Positions 1 to 4,531 of a DNA stretch of 6,756 nt are shown in pieces; within the stretch, counting starts at the first letter, position 1; each line of letters begins with the position of its first letter. Under the pieces are notes generated by a model. It saw only the letters and a program-made list of their open reading frames with translations, searched no databases and was not told where the DNA came from. The stretch lies in NCBI GenBank assembly GCA_944324625.1, contig CALUWZ010000096.1, positions 1-6,756 on the forward strand. Reading direction: 5' to 3'. This stretch comes from an uncultured Mailhella sp. GTDB lineage: Bacteria; Desulfobacterota; Desulfovibrionia; Desulfovibrionales; Desulfovibrionaceae. Both the position numbers and the translations under genes were made by a program.

Positions 1-477
1 CAAAGTTCAGCCATAGTGGTGGGGCAGCTTATCGGGCGCAGGCGCAAGGATGCCGCTTTGAAACTGGGACGTTTCAGTCTGAAAATTGCCATATTGGTTT
101 CTGTTTCCCTTTCTTTCTGCCTTGCTCTTGCCGGGCCGTGGCTTATTCCCCTGCTTACGGAAAACGCGTATATTATTTCTCTTTGCCTGATAATTTTATG
201 GATTGACGTTGCCTTGGAAGTGGGACGTGCCGTCAATATTTTGGGCGGAAGAATGCTGAGCGCCGCCGGCAATCCCGAATTTGCCTTTGTTGTGGGCGTT
301 ATTGTAATGTGGGGCGTGGCGACGCTTGGAGCCTATGTGTTCGGGCTTTGGCTCGGATACGGCCTTATCGGTATGTGGATTTGCTTTACTGCAGACGAAT
401 GTCTGCGTGCTTTTTTTATTTGGCGGCATTGGGCAAGCCAGAAGTGGGCAAAGAAAAATTTAATCCATGGCAGGTAG
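1..477 (+). CDS. MATE family efflux transporter, C-terminal part (5' end outside window)
   Basis: The frame is open from base 1 and gives about 158 residues ending at TAG 475-477. The GTG at 16 is an internal Val, not a start, because the frame continues upstream off the window. The protein is very hydrophobic. It begins with SSAIVVGQLIGRRRKDAA, like the conserved cytoplasmic loop of the second MATE half (small residues, then VGQ.lG and a basic/acidic cluster). Roughly three to four membrane segments follow, and it closes with a GMWICFTADECLR stretch, a Trp/Arg-rich helix and a basic tail, which is the usual MATE C-terminus. MATE proteins are inner-membrane antiporters that export cationic drugs or metabolites in exchange for Na+ or H+. 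The substrate cannot be told from this half. A strong terminator follows 56 bp downstream, so this is the last gene of its transcript. The family call is good; the subfamily (NorM or DinF type) is undetermined. Confidence 0.83.
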   Translation, partial: QSSAIVVGQLIGRRRKDAALKLGRFSLKIAILVSVSLSFCLALAGPWLIPLLTENAYIISLCLIILWIDVALEVGRAVNILGGRMLSAAGNPEFAFVVGVIVMWGVATLGAYVFGLWLGYGLIGMWICFTADECLRAFFIWRHWASQKWAKKNLIHGR

Positions 478-532
478 TTTTTTCTTGGGACTGCTTCTTT
501 TTACGGCAAACACCAAGCTTGATTTCTGCAGG

Positions 533-566
533 AGCGGTACGGGGATAAGCCCTGTATCGCTTTTTT
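533..566 (+). terminator. Rho-independent terminator after the MATE gene
   Basis: A 12-bp stem pairs 533-544 with 550-561, including two G-U pairs, around a 5-nt loop (ATAAG). It is followed directly by a T run through 566. The position 56 bp after the MATE stop and the U tract on the + strand only fit termination of the rightward transcript. Confidence 0.85.
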
Positions 567-780
567 GTATTCTTGGGTTTGCGGTGATTTTTTGCCGGTC
601 AGGTTTTGCAGTTTTGTCTGCAGCTGCGGGCTGACGCACGGAAATTCAGTCAGGGGCAGGGAACAGACAATATGCGGGCAAAAGCTTCTTAAAGGACAGA
701 GGCAGGCTTTGGCGGTGAGCCGTACTGCGTGCGCGGCAGTGACGGTTTCGTTGTCAATGGCTGAAAGATACTGAAAATTT

Positions 781-813
781 GTTCTTTGGCAGACAAATTC
801 AGATTTAAAGAAC
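781..813 (-). terminator. Possible weak terminator hairpin at the end of the 805-1350 gene
   Basis: A 7-bp inverted repeat pairs 781-787 (GTTCTTT) with 807-813 (AAAGAAC), and a smaller AAAT/ATTT dyad sits inside it. It spans the TAA stop of the minus-strand gene at 805-807. On the minus strand it is followed by AAATTTTC, a poor U tract. The long loop and weak tail make it a tentative terminator only. Confidence 0.3.
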
Positions 814-1350
814 CGTGACGGATTTTTGCAGCATGGATAAATTATTCTGTAATATCATATAAATATAAAAAATATCGCTCTGTTCTTTTTCGAGAAAATT
901 CGTCCAGTCCCTGAAATGGGGAATTTGTTCGGGAAGAATAATGCTGATTTCTTTTAAATGGACAAGGGGAAGTTTTGCCCGATATCTTTTAACATTGGTT
1001 TTATCCGCAAGAAGACGGATTTTTTTGTCTGTTTTTTGCAGTTCTTTTTTTATGCGGCAAAAATCCTGATAATTTTTTTTCAGGGAATTTTGCGCAAATA
1101 ACGTGTTTTTGGACGGATTTTGCAGACTGAACGGGTTTTGGCAGAGTTTGCCGTAAAAACAGTACAGGGTATTCAGTTCTTTTTGCAGTATTTCGATATG
1201 GATTAAAATTGTTCCCAAGGAGGGGGCGGATTTTCTGCGGATTTTCGGGACGCAAAGATATCTGTTTTTGCGGAATATATGAACAAGGGTCAGAGAGACT
1301 GCATAAACAGAAAGGCAAAGCAAGGCGGCAGGCAGAAAATTATTAAACAT
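805..1350 (-). CDS. Unrecognised membrane-anchored helical protein
   Basis: I do not recognise this 181-residue protein. The ATG (1348-1350) is preceded by an excellent AAGGAG (1356-1361) with 5-nt spacing, so the start is firm. Residues about 6-25 are a hydrophobic segment followed by RKNR and KIRRK, which predicts a single anchor with the rest in the cytoplasm by the positive-inside rule. The remainder is rich in Lys, Gln and Leu, with likely helices at about 45-65 and 86-116 that could form a coiled coil. Several Cys are present (12, 33, 64, 70, 98). It has its own promoter inside a large dyad, so it may be regulated separately from the upstream leftward genes. The end may be altered: an adjacent frame stays open well beyond the stop. 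Its AT-rich base composition differs from the nusA region. It could be a lineage-specific or acquired gene. Confidence 0.62.
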   Translation of the reverse strand: MFNNFLPAALLCLSVYAVSLTLVHIFRKNRYLCVPKIRRKSAPSLGTILIHIEILQKELNTLYCFYGKLCQNPFSLQNPSKNTLFAQNSLKKNYQDFCRIKKELQKTDKKIRLLADKTNVKRYRAKLPLVHLKEISIILPEQIPHFRDWTNFLEKEQSDIFYIYMILQNNLSMLQKSVTVL

Positions 1351-1352
1351 AA

Positions 1353-1395
1353 AAACTCCTTATGGTAAAAAAAATAATTATACCATGAGGAGTTT
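1353..1395. repeat. Large inverted repeat spanning the promoter start and ribosome binding site
   Basis: Arms 1353-1367 and 1381-1395 are complementary at 14 of 15 positions (the exception is 1361/1387) around a 13-bp A/T loop. The left arm contains the AAGGAG of the minus gene, and the right arm overlaps two bases of its TATAAT. A transcript starting at the local promoter would contain only the left arm. A transcript reading through from the leftward genes upstream would contain both and could hide the ribosome binding site. It could also be a protein operator. Confidence 0.6.
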
Positions 1396-1405
1396 AAATT
1401 GTAAT
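1377..1405 (-). promoter_or_regulatory. Promoter for the 805-1350 gene
   Basis: On the minus strand ATTACA (1400-1405) is followed by 17 bp and then a perfect TATAAT (1377-1382). Transcription would start near 1370, about 20 nt before the ATG at 1350 and just before its AAGGAG. It is inferred to be sigma-70 type from the hexamers and spacing. Confidence 0.6.
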
Positions 1406-1441
1406 GAGCAAAAAATAATTTTTTCAGGAAAAGTGCAGGGA

Positions 1442-1459
1442 GCGGAATATTTTTTCCGC
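1442..1459 (-). terminator. Candidate terminator of the leftward three-gene set
   Basis: A perfect 6-bp GCGGAA/TTCCGC inverted repeat (1442-1447 with 1454-1459) has a 6-nt loop and lies 18 bp after the stop of the exported protein. On the minus strand it is followed by TCCCTGCACTTTTCC, which is not a clean U tract, so termination would be weak or need a factor. Confidence 0.35.
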
Positions 1460-1476
1460 AGCTCTTTGATTTAAAA

Positions 1477-1755
1477 TTATTTTACTGTTTCAATTTTTAA
1501 AATTCTGTCAATGTACATGTCTTCAAAAATAATAGCCGTCATTTTGCATTTCGGGGTGCAGTATTTATAGACCTGCTCCATAACTTTTTTGTTGGCATGT
1601 TCAATGCTGTAGGCATCGCCGTTTTCAAGCATAAAATCCGTTGCTATTTTTCCTTCTGTGCCGAGTTCTCCCGTTATGGTGACCTGTTTTTCTGCGGCAG
1701 ACGCGCAGGCAGGCAGAAGGGCAAGGCAAAGTGCGGTTAAAAGAAGTTTTTTCAT
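1477..1755 (-). CDS. Small exported protein related to the C-terminal domain of the neighbouring OB-fold protein
   Basis: This 92-residue protein starts with a clear Sec signal peptide (MKKLLL, hydrophobic core, then ACASA|AEK), with probable signal peptidase I cleavage after residue 20. LPAC resembles a lipobox, but Pro at -2 makes lipidation less likely. The mature part of about 72 residues has a beta-strand-rich pattern and a KYCTPKC motif (Cys66, Cys70), suitable for a periplasmic disulfide. It resembles residues about 186-256 of the protein encoded just upstream: a T-x-TG start, an acidic/Gly turn, then KYCT..KC.-T and a final I..I..V segment. A ribosome binding site (AAGGA) lies 6 nt before the ATG. 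It is 73 bp downstream of that gene on the same strand, with no terminator between them, so it is probably the third gene of the operon. The function is unknown. Confidence 0.72.
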   Translation of the reverse strand: MKKLLLTALCLALLPACASAAEKQVTITGELGTEGKIATDFMLENGDAYSIEHANKKVMEQVYKYCTPKCKMTAIIFEDMYIDRILKIETVK

Positions 1756-1828
1756 GTTTTTTCCTTTTTAAATCAGGTTGGTTTTAAAGAAATTCGTTAT
1801 CTTGCATTAGGTATTCACGGCAGATTGA

Positions 1829-2599
1829 TCATACTTTTCCCACAAGGAAAATCTGCGTTACGGTGTCAAACGGGGTGCCTTTTTTCAGCGGAATTGTCAG
1901 GCGGCATTTGGTTTCCTTTGTGCAGTATTTGACCATGACTCTGCTGAAAAACTCCGTAAGCCTCGGTTCTTTTATGCTGCAGCCGTACTGTTTGCCTGTT
2001 TCGTCAATAAAGACATTGTTTTCAAAATGCCCCGTAAGTGTGGTCATTTCGGTAACAGGCAGCGCAATGAACTGCAAAGCGTCAATGGCTGACAGGCCTT
2101 CCGCCGCAATGCTTGCGTCATCAAGCAGAATATTCATCATAAGGCCGTCGCATTCGCCCTGTACTGTTACCAGCTGGCCGGGCCTGATCTCGGCAAGCTG
2201 GTCTTCATTGCCGCCGAAAAAGCACTGTATTTCGCGGATATCATCCCCTGTTGTCAGGGTGAGATAGGCTTCGTCGGTTATGTCTTTGCTGATTTCGCTG
2301 ACATAGCCCGTGACACGCAGAATTTTGCCTTTGTATTTGTTGTCTGCCGAAACTTCGTTGAGGGTATAGGCATACAAGAGTTCTTCGCTGAAAACTTCTG
2401 CGTCGGGTTTTTGGTCGGCAGAACCTGAGCCGCTGTCGGTCAGATTGCCGATTAGGCCCATGACAAACAAAATTCCCGCGACAATAAGAACAGTTTTGCC
2501 TTTGGATTTCTTTTTTTGTGTTTTAAAAACATGTCCGCAGCGGGGACAGTTTGGGGCGTTTTGGGAAATTTCTTTTCCGCAGTTTTGGCATGCCGGCAT
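1829..2599 (-). CDS. Zinc-ribbon, membrane-anchored OB-fold (tRNA_anti-like) protein
   Basis: The 256-residue protein has four parts. Residues 4-21 form a zinc ribbon (C4-x2-C7 and C18-x2-C21). Then come a Lys-rich stretch and a transmembrane helix at about 36-52. Residues about 70-165 match the tRNA_anti-like OB-fold pattern (L..AY..NEVSAD.KYKGK.L.VTG.V, then IQCFF, then L..IRPGQLVTVQGEC.G). Residues 186-256 form a Cys-containing domain (KYCTKETKC) shared with the exported protein downstream. The Lys cluster before the helix predicts a cytoplasmic zinc ribbon and periplasmic OB and C-terminal domains. The start is 12 bp after the TM2 gene stop, and its AAGGGG ribosome binding site overlaps that stop codon, so the two genes are cotranscribed and probably translationally coupled. 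Despite the family name, nothing here indicates tRNA binding. The biochemical role is unknown. Confidence 0.78.
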   Translation of the reverse strand: MPACQNCGKEISQNAPNCPRCGHVFKTQKKKSKGKTVLIVAGILFVMGLIGNLTDSGSGSADQKPDAEVFSEELLYAYTLNEVSADNKYKGKILRVTGYVSEISKDITDEAYLTLTTGDDIREIQCFFGGNEDQLAEIRPGQLVTVQGECDGLMMNILLDDASIAAEGLSAIDALQFIALPVTEMTTLTGHFENNVFIDETGKQYGCSIKEPRLTEFFSRVMVKYCTKETKCRLTIPLKKGTPFDTVTQIFLVGKV

Positions 2600-2611
2600 G
2601 GTGTTTTCCCC

Positions 2612-2902
2612 TTACTGTGAAACGATTTGACCGTTGCTGTCGGTGAATTTGTTGCAGATTATGATGACCAAATCATAAAGAGCCCAGATTCCGAGACCGC
2701 CGAGGGTAAAAATCTGGGCAATGCCTGAACCTGTTTTGCCCACATAGAAACGGTGGGCACCCAGACCGCCCAAAAAGAGGCAAAGCAGAATGGCTGTTAC
2801 TTTGCTTTTGGGGCTGGCTGTGGAAATGCCGGTGGGTTCGCCGCATTTCGGGCAGGTAAGGGCCTGATCGGAAATTTGTGCTGCGCAGTTTTTGCAAAAC
2901 AT
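2612..2902 (-). CDS. Zinc-ribbon TM2 domain membrane protein
   Basis: The 96-residue protein begins with a zinc ribbon (C3-x2-C6, C17-x2-C20). A TM2 domain follows: a first membrane helix at about 34-48, the GGLGAHRFYVGKTGSG motif typical of TM2 proteins, and a second helix at about 60-83 (LGGLGIWALYDLVIII), ending in an NKFTDSNG tail. I chose the ATG at 2900-2902 because AAGGAG at 2910-2915 is spaced 7 nt from it. An in-frame ATG at 2918-2920 would place the ribosome binding site inside the gene. This is the first gene of the leftward operon and lies divergent from an XRE regulator, with its promoter overlapped by palindromic operators. TM2 proteins sit in the inner membrane and their role is mostly undefined. 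Another zinc ribbon in the next gene suggests the two products share a partner or location. Confidence 0.85.
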   Translation of the reverse strand: MFCKNCAAQISDQALTCPKCGEPTGISTASPKSKVTAILLCLFLGGLGAHRFYVGKTGSGIAQIFTLGGLGIWALYDLVIIICNKFTDSNGQIVSQ

Positions 2903-2937
2903 GGTTTTTCTCCTTTTCATGTAGGGTATTTTTTTTG

Positions 2938-2963
2938 TTTTTAGTAGATATATCTACTAAAAA
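2938..2963. promoter_or_regulatory. Perfect 26-bp palindromic operator (O1)
   Basis: The sequence is perfectly palindromic about the point between 2950 and 2951, with 13-bp arms. The informative core is TAGTAGATATATCTACTA at 2942-2959. It lies between the divergent TM2 and XRE genes and covers the leftward -10. It is the likely binding site of the adjacent XRE protein, by analogy with divergent repressor-operator pairs; binding itself is inferred. Confidence 0.7.
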
Positions 2964-2975
2964 TATTTAAGTCAA
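2947..2975 (-). promoter_or_regulatory. Promoter of the TM2/OB-fold operon
   Basis: On the minus strand TTGACT (2970-2975) and TATATC (2947-2952) are 17 bp apart, a good sigma-70 arrangement. The -10 lies wholly inside the perfect palindrome and the -35 overlaps the start of the second, degenerate palindrome. Repressor binding at either would block polymerase. Confidence 0.6.
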
Positions 2976-2990
2976 TAGATATATATACTA
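2973..2990. promoter_or_regulatory. Second, degenerate operator copy (O2)
   Basis: This 18-bp site matches the O1 core at 15 of 18 positions (differences at 2973, 2975 and 2985). Its centre is 31 bp from that of O1, almost three helical turns, so dimers on the two sites would face the same side of the DNA. It overlaps the leftward -35 and lies just upstream of the XRE gene, which fits joint repression and autoregulation. Confidence 0.6.
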
Positions 2991-3034
2991 CTTTTGTTCG
3001 TGCGTGCATGTTATTTTTTCATTTGAGGATTATT

Positions 3035-3361
3035 ATGGAAGAAAACAATTTTGTACGCTTGGGCAGAAGAATCAGCGAGCTGAGGCAGGCTAAGCGAATG
3101 TCTCAGGAACGGCTTTCCGAGCTTGCGGGAATCAGCGCCCACCATATCGGCGAACTGGAACGGGGCAAATCCAAAAATCCCACTTATCAGGTTCTGACAA
3201 AACTTGCGGATGCTTTGGATGTTTCCGTGCTTATGCTTCTTGATTTTGAACACCAAAAGGAAAAGCAGGATCTGCAGGAAGAACTTATCGCGCTTATCCG
3301 AAATTTGCCTGAAGACAGGCTGAAAATGGTTTACCGTCTTGTCCGTTCCGTTATTGAATAA
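3035..3361 (+). CDS. XRE-family helix-turn-helix transcriptional regulator
   Basis: This is a 108-residue protein. Residues about 8-63 form a Cro/CI-type HTH domain: LGRRISELRQAKRMSQERLSE, then LAGIS..HIGELERGK, which is the turn and recognition helix, then NPTYQVLTKLADALDVSV. The C-terminal 40 residues (EKQDLQEELIALIRNLPEDR onward) look like a helical dimerisation tail. I chose the ATG at 3035 because TGAGGA (3024-3029) lies 5 nt upstream. An in-frame ATG at 3008 has no ribosome binding site and would put this one inside the gene. The gene is divergent from the TM2/OB-fold operon and shares an intergenic region with two palindromes, so it probably represses both that operon and itself. No ligand domain or protease-cleavage motif is seen, so the inducing signal is unknown. 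Confidence 0.88.
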   Translation: MEENNFVRLGRRISELRQAKRMSQERLSELAGISAHHIGELERGKSKNPTYQVLTKLADALDVSVLMLLDFEHQKEKQDLQEELIALIRNLPEDRLKMVYRLVRSVIE

Positions 3362-3402
3362 TTTTGTCTGCGGACTGCTGTTTTAAAATTCTCCTTTTTG
3401 TG

Positions 3403-3422
3403 CTGATTGTTGTCAGATTTTT
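3403..3422 (+). terminator. Weak candidate terminator after the XRE gene
   Basis: A short stem CTGAT/GTCAG (3403-3407 with 3412-3416, one G-U pair) with a 4-nt loop is followed by A and five Ts (3418-3422). It is short, so confidence is low. It is the best candidate for ending the XRE transcript. Confidence 0.3.
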
Positions 3423-3435
3423 GCCAAAAAGATTA

Positions 3436-3463
3436 ATTGTACCATGCATTTTTAAATTGTAAA
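3436..3463 (-). promoter_or_regulatory. Possible antisense promoter facing the 3' end of the XRE gene
   Basis: On the minus strand TTTACA (3458-3463), 16 bp and TACAAT (3436-3441) form a plausible promoter. Its sequence closely resembles the promoter of the 805-1350 gene: both share TTACAATTTAAA and then CATGGTAYAATTA. No minus-strand gene lies ahead, so any transcript would run antisense into the XRE gene. Confidence 0.35.
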
Positions 3464-3624
3464 CAGCGAAGAAAAAAAATTATGTCTGCTGAGTGCAATA
3501 TATTGTAATTGCATGATTAAAATATAAAAAATTTTTTCTGCCGTCTTGTGTGAAAGACGTTTCTGCAGAAAACGGAAGTTCTTGCCCAAGAAAAGCTGAC
3601 TAATCAGGCTGTTACAGAAAAAAC

Positions 3625-3653
3625 TTGACAGACAGTTAAAAATAAGCTATTTT
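3625..3653 (+). promoter_or_regulatory. Promoter of the rimP-nusA-ylxR-infB operon or its leader RNA
   Basis: A perfect TTGACA (3625-3630), 17-bp spacer and TATTTT (3648-3653) predict a strong sigma-70 promoter with a start near 3660. It is the best promoter seen in the window and sits about 190 bp upstream of the rimP ATG. Confidence 0.7.
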
Positions 3654-3659
3654 TACAAA

Positions 3660-3821
3660 GTCTTAAGCGGTTTAGGCAAAAATTCGTTTTTGCCGGGCGG
3701 ACACGTTCGCGTTTGGCGGCTGTCTGCAGATCCTTTTGATGTTGCCTTGCGCAACCTGTTATATACAGACAAAATATTTTTAGTATATAGCCGGGCGGTC
3801 TGATTCAGACCTCCCTTTTTT
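3660..3821 (+). ncRNA. Structured leader RNA or small RNA upstream of rimP, ending in a terminator
   Basis: The roughly 160-nt predicted transcript contains successive hairpins. The first is a perfect 8-bp stem with a UUCG tetraloop (3675-3694). Then come GCGGACA/TGTCTGC (3697-3703 with 3721-3727), GTTGC/GCAAC (3741-3745 with 3751-3755) and a 9-bp stem 3758-3766 with 3783-3791. Last is the terminator at 3793-3821. GTCTG occurs at 3722 and 3798, CAGAC at 3766 and 3806, and GCCGGGCGG at 3692 and 3790, so partners can be exchanged and the terminator could be disrupted. This fits an attenuator for rimP-nusA-infB. NusA-dependent feedback in the leader of this operon is established in E. coli; whether it works here is inferred. 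A stand-alone small RNA is the alternative. It does not resemble a tRNA, SRP RNA or tmRNA. Confidence 0.55.
3793..3821 (+). terminator. Intrinsic terminator/attenuator just upstream of rimP
   Basis: GGG-c-GGTCTG (3793-3802) pairs with CAGACC-t-CCC (3806-3815), leaving one C/T mismatch and a 3-nt loop (ATT), and is followed by six Ts (3816-3821). It ends 28 bp before the rimP ATG with no further clear promoter between them, so the operon must be reached by readthrough or antitermination. Confidence 0.85.
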
Positions 3822-3849
3822 ATTGCAAAAAACCAGATAAGGAAAATGC

Positions 3850-4515
3850 ATGGCTCAGGAAGAAAAAACTCTCGGCAAAGCAAAACTTCTCGGCATTGTT
3901 CGGGAGGCTGCTGAAGTTGCCGTTCAAAGCTTTAATTTAAAAGTTTGGGGAATTGAACTTCTCGGAAGCGGAACCCGTCCCGTGGTGCGCATTTTTGTGG
4001 ACACGCCTTGGGAAGGCAAGATTGTTCCGTTTGTGAAACCGTTGACCAGAGAAGAAAAAAGCAGACAGAAATCCGTACATCCCATGGCCAAAAAGCAGGA
4101 AGAACCTGCTGAAGAAACGGAAAATTTTTCTGAAGAATCAGGCGTAAGCGTGGACGACTGTGCGGAAATTTCCCGTATGATCGGCATCAGTCTTGAAGTG
4201 GAAGACGTTTTTGCCGATGCATGGATTTTGGAAGTGTCTTCTCCCGGGCTTGAGCGTACTTTCTACGAGCCTGCCCAGCTTTGTCCCTATCTCGGACACC
4301 CCATTGACGTCACCCTTGAGTATCCGCACAAAGATTTTGAAAACAGAAAAAAATTTCGGGGATCTTTGAAAACTGTGGATAATAATCTGTTTACACTGAT
4401 TTTGGACAATCCTGAGGGTGCGGAATGCACCATTGATTTTGACAGCGTAAAAAAAGCACATTTGGTGCATCTTTTTCCTGACACAACTCTTTCAAAAACA
4501 AATTCACGCAAATAA
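3850..4515 (+). CDS. rimP: Ribosome maturation factor RimP
   Basis: RimP binds the free 30S subunit and helps its late assembly. The 221-residue protein has the N-terminal RimP domain (residues 10-53, ending GSGTRPVVRIFVD). It continues with GVSVDDCAEISRMIG (98-112), LEVEDVF.D.WILEVSSPGLERTF (115-138), which carries the family's signature, and a C-terminal SH3-like barrel (about 140-210: VTLEY...FRGSLKTVDNNLFTLIL). The family is usually about 150-180 residues. The excess is a charged insert at about 54-97, rich in Lys and Glu, between the VDTP strand and the VDDC helix. The ATG at 3850 has AAGGA (3839-3843) 6 nt upstream; an out-of-frame ATG overlaps at 3846. This is the first gene of the operon, with the leader terminator 28 bp before it and nusA 16 bp after it. 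Confidence 0.93.
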   Translation: MAQEEKTLGKAKLLGIVREAAEVAVQSFNLKVWGIELLGSGTRPVVRIFVDTPWEGKIVPFVKPLTREEKSRQKSVHPMAKKQEEPAEETENFSEESGVSVDDCAEISRMIGISLEVEDVFADAWILEVSSPGLERTFYEPAQLCPYLGHPIDVTLEYPHKDFENRKKFRGSLKTVDNNLFTLILDNPEGAECTIDFDSVKKAHLVHLFPDTTLSKTNSRK

Positions 4516-4531
4516 CTGCGGAGGCTGACAC

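Larger units (their letters stand above)
501..854 (-). other. Stop-free minus-strand frame next to the 805-1350 gene; possible frameshifted extension or decayed coding DNA
   Basis: Reading leftward, one frame is open from 854 to a TAA at 501-503 (117 codons) with no ATG, GTG or TTG that looks like a start. It lies one frame away from the minus gene ending at 805, and the two overlap across a 5-T run (823-827). Loss of one base near there would carry the upstream protein onward into residues such as KSEFVCQRTNFQYLSAID. Codon choice in the first 40 codons resembles the neighbours, but the product is unusually Cys-rich and runs through the MATE terminator, which argues for chance or decay. The + strand is also open over 565-774, but its product looks random and no ribosome binding site is seen. 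Apart from this frame and the hairpin at 781-813, nothing is recognised in 567-804. Confidence 0.22.
3362..3624. other. Gene-free region with several small dyads upstream of the rimP promoter
   Basis: No credible reading frame is present. The visible structure is: a TGCAAT/ATTGCA inverted repeat at 3494-3513 enclosing the palindrome CAATATATTG (3496-3505); an A6T6 tract at 3526-3537; a CGTCTT/AAGACG hairpin at 3542-3559; the palindrome TTTCTGCAGAAA at 3560-3571; and an imperfect AGCTGA/TCAgGCT dyad at 3594-3610, ending 14 bp before the rimP -35. These may be binding sites or bent DNA controlling the translation operon. None matches a regulator I recognise. Confidence 0.4.

Noticed and set aside
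565..774. A 69-codon plus-strand frame after the MATE terminator
   Set aside because: It begins inside the terminator T run, has no ribosome binding site, and encodes a composition that does not resemble a protein.
2903..2920. An upstream ATG at 2918-2920 as the start of the TM2 protein
   Set aside because: It would place the AAGGAG inside the gene and add MKRRKT before the zinc ribbon. The ATG at 2900-2902 has ideal spacing.
3008..3034. An upstream ATG at 3008 as the start of the XRE regulator
   Set aside because: No ribosome binding site precedes it, while TGAGGA correctly precedes the ATG at 3035.
3739..3783. A 14-codon leader peptide (ATG at 3739, TAG at 3781) before the rimP terminator
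   Set aside because: No Shine-Dalgarno sequence precedes it and no amino acid is enriched as in classical attenuators. It is kept only as a possibility if ribosome profiling shows it.
3660..3821. A tRNA gene upstream of rimP, as metY in E. coli
   Set aside because: No acceptor stem, T-loop TTCGAAT-type sequence or anticodon arm can be laid out. The hairpins and terminator fit a leader RNA instead.
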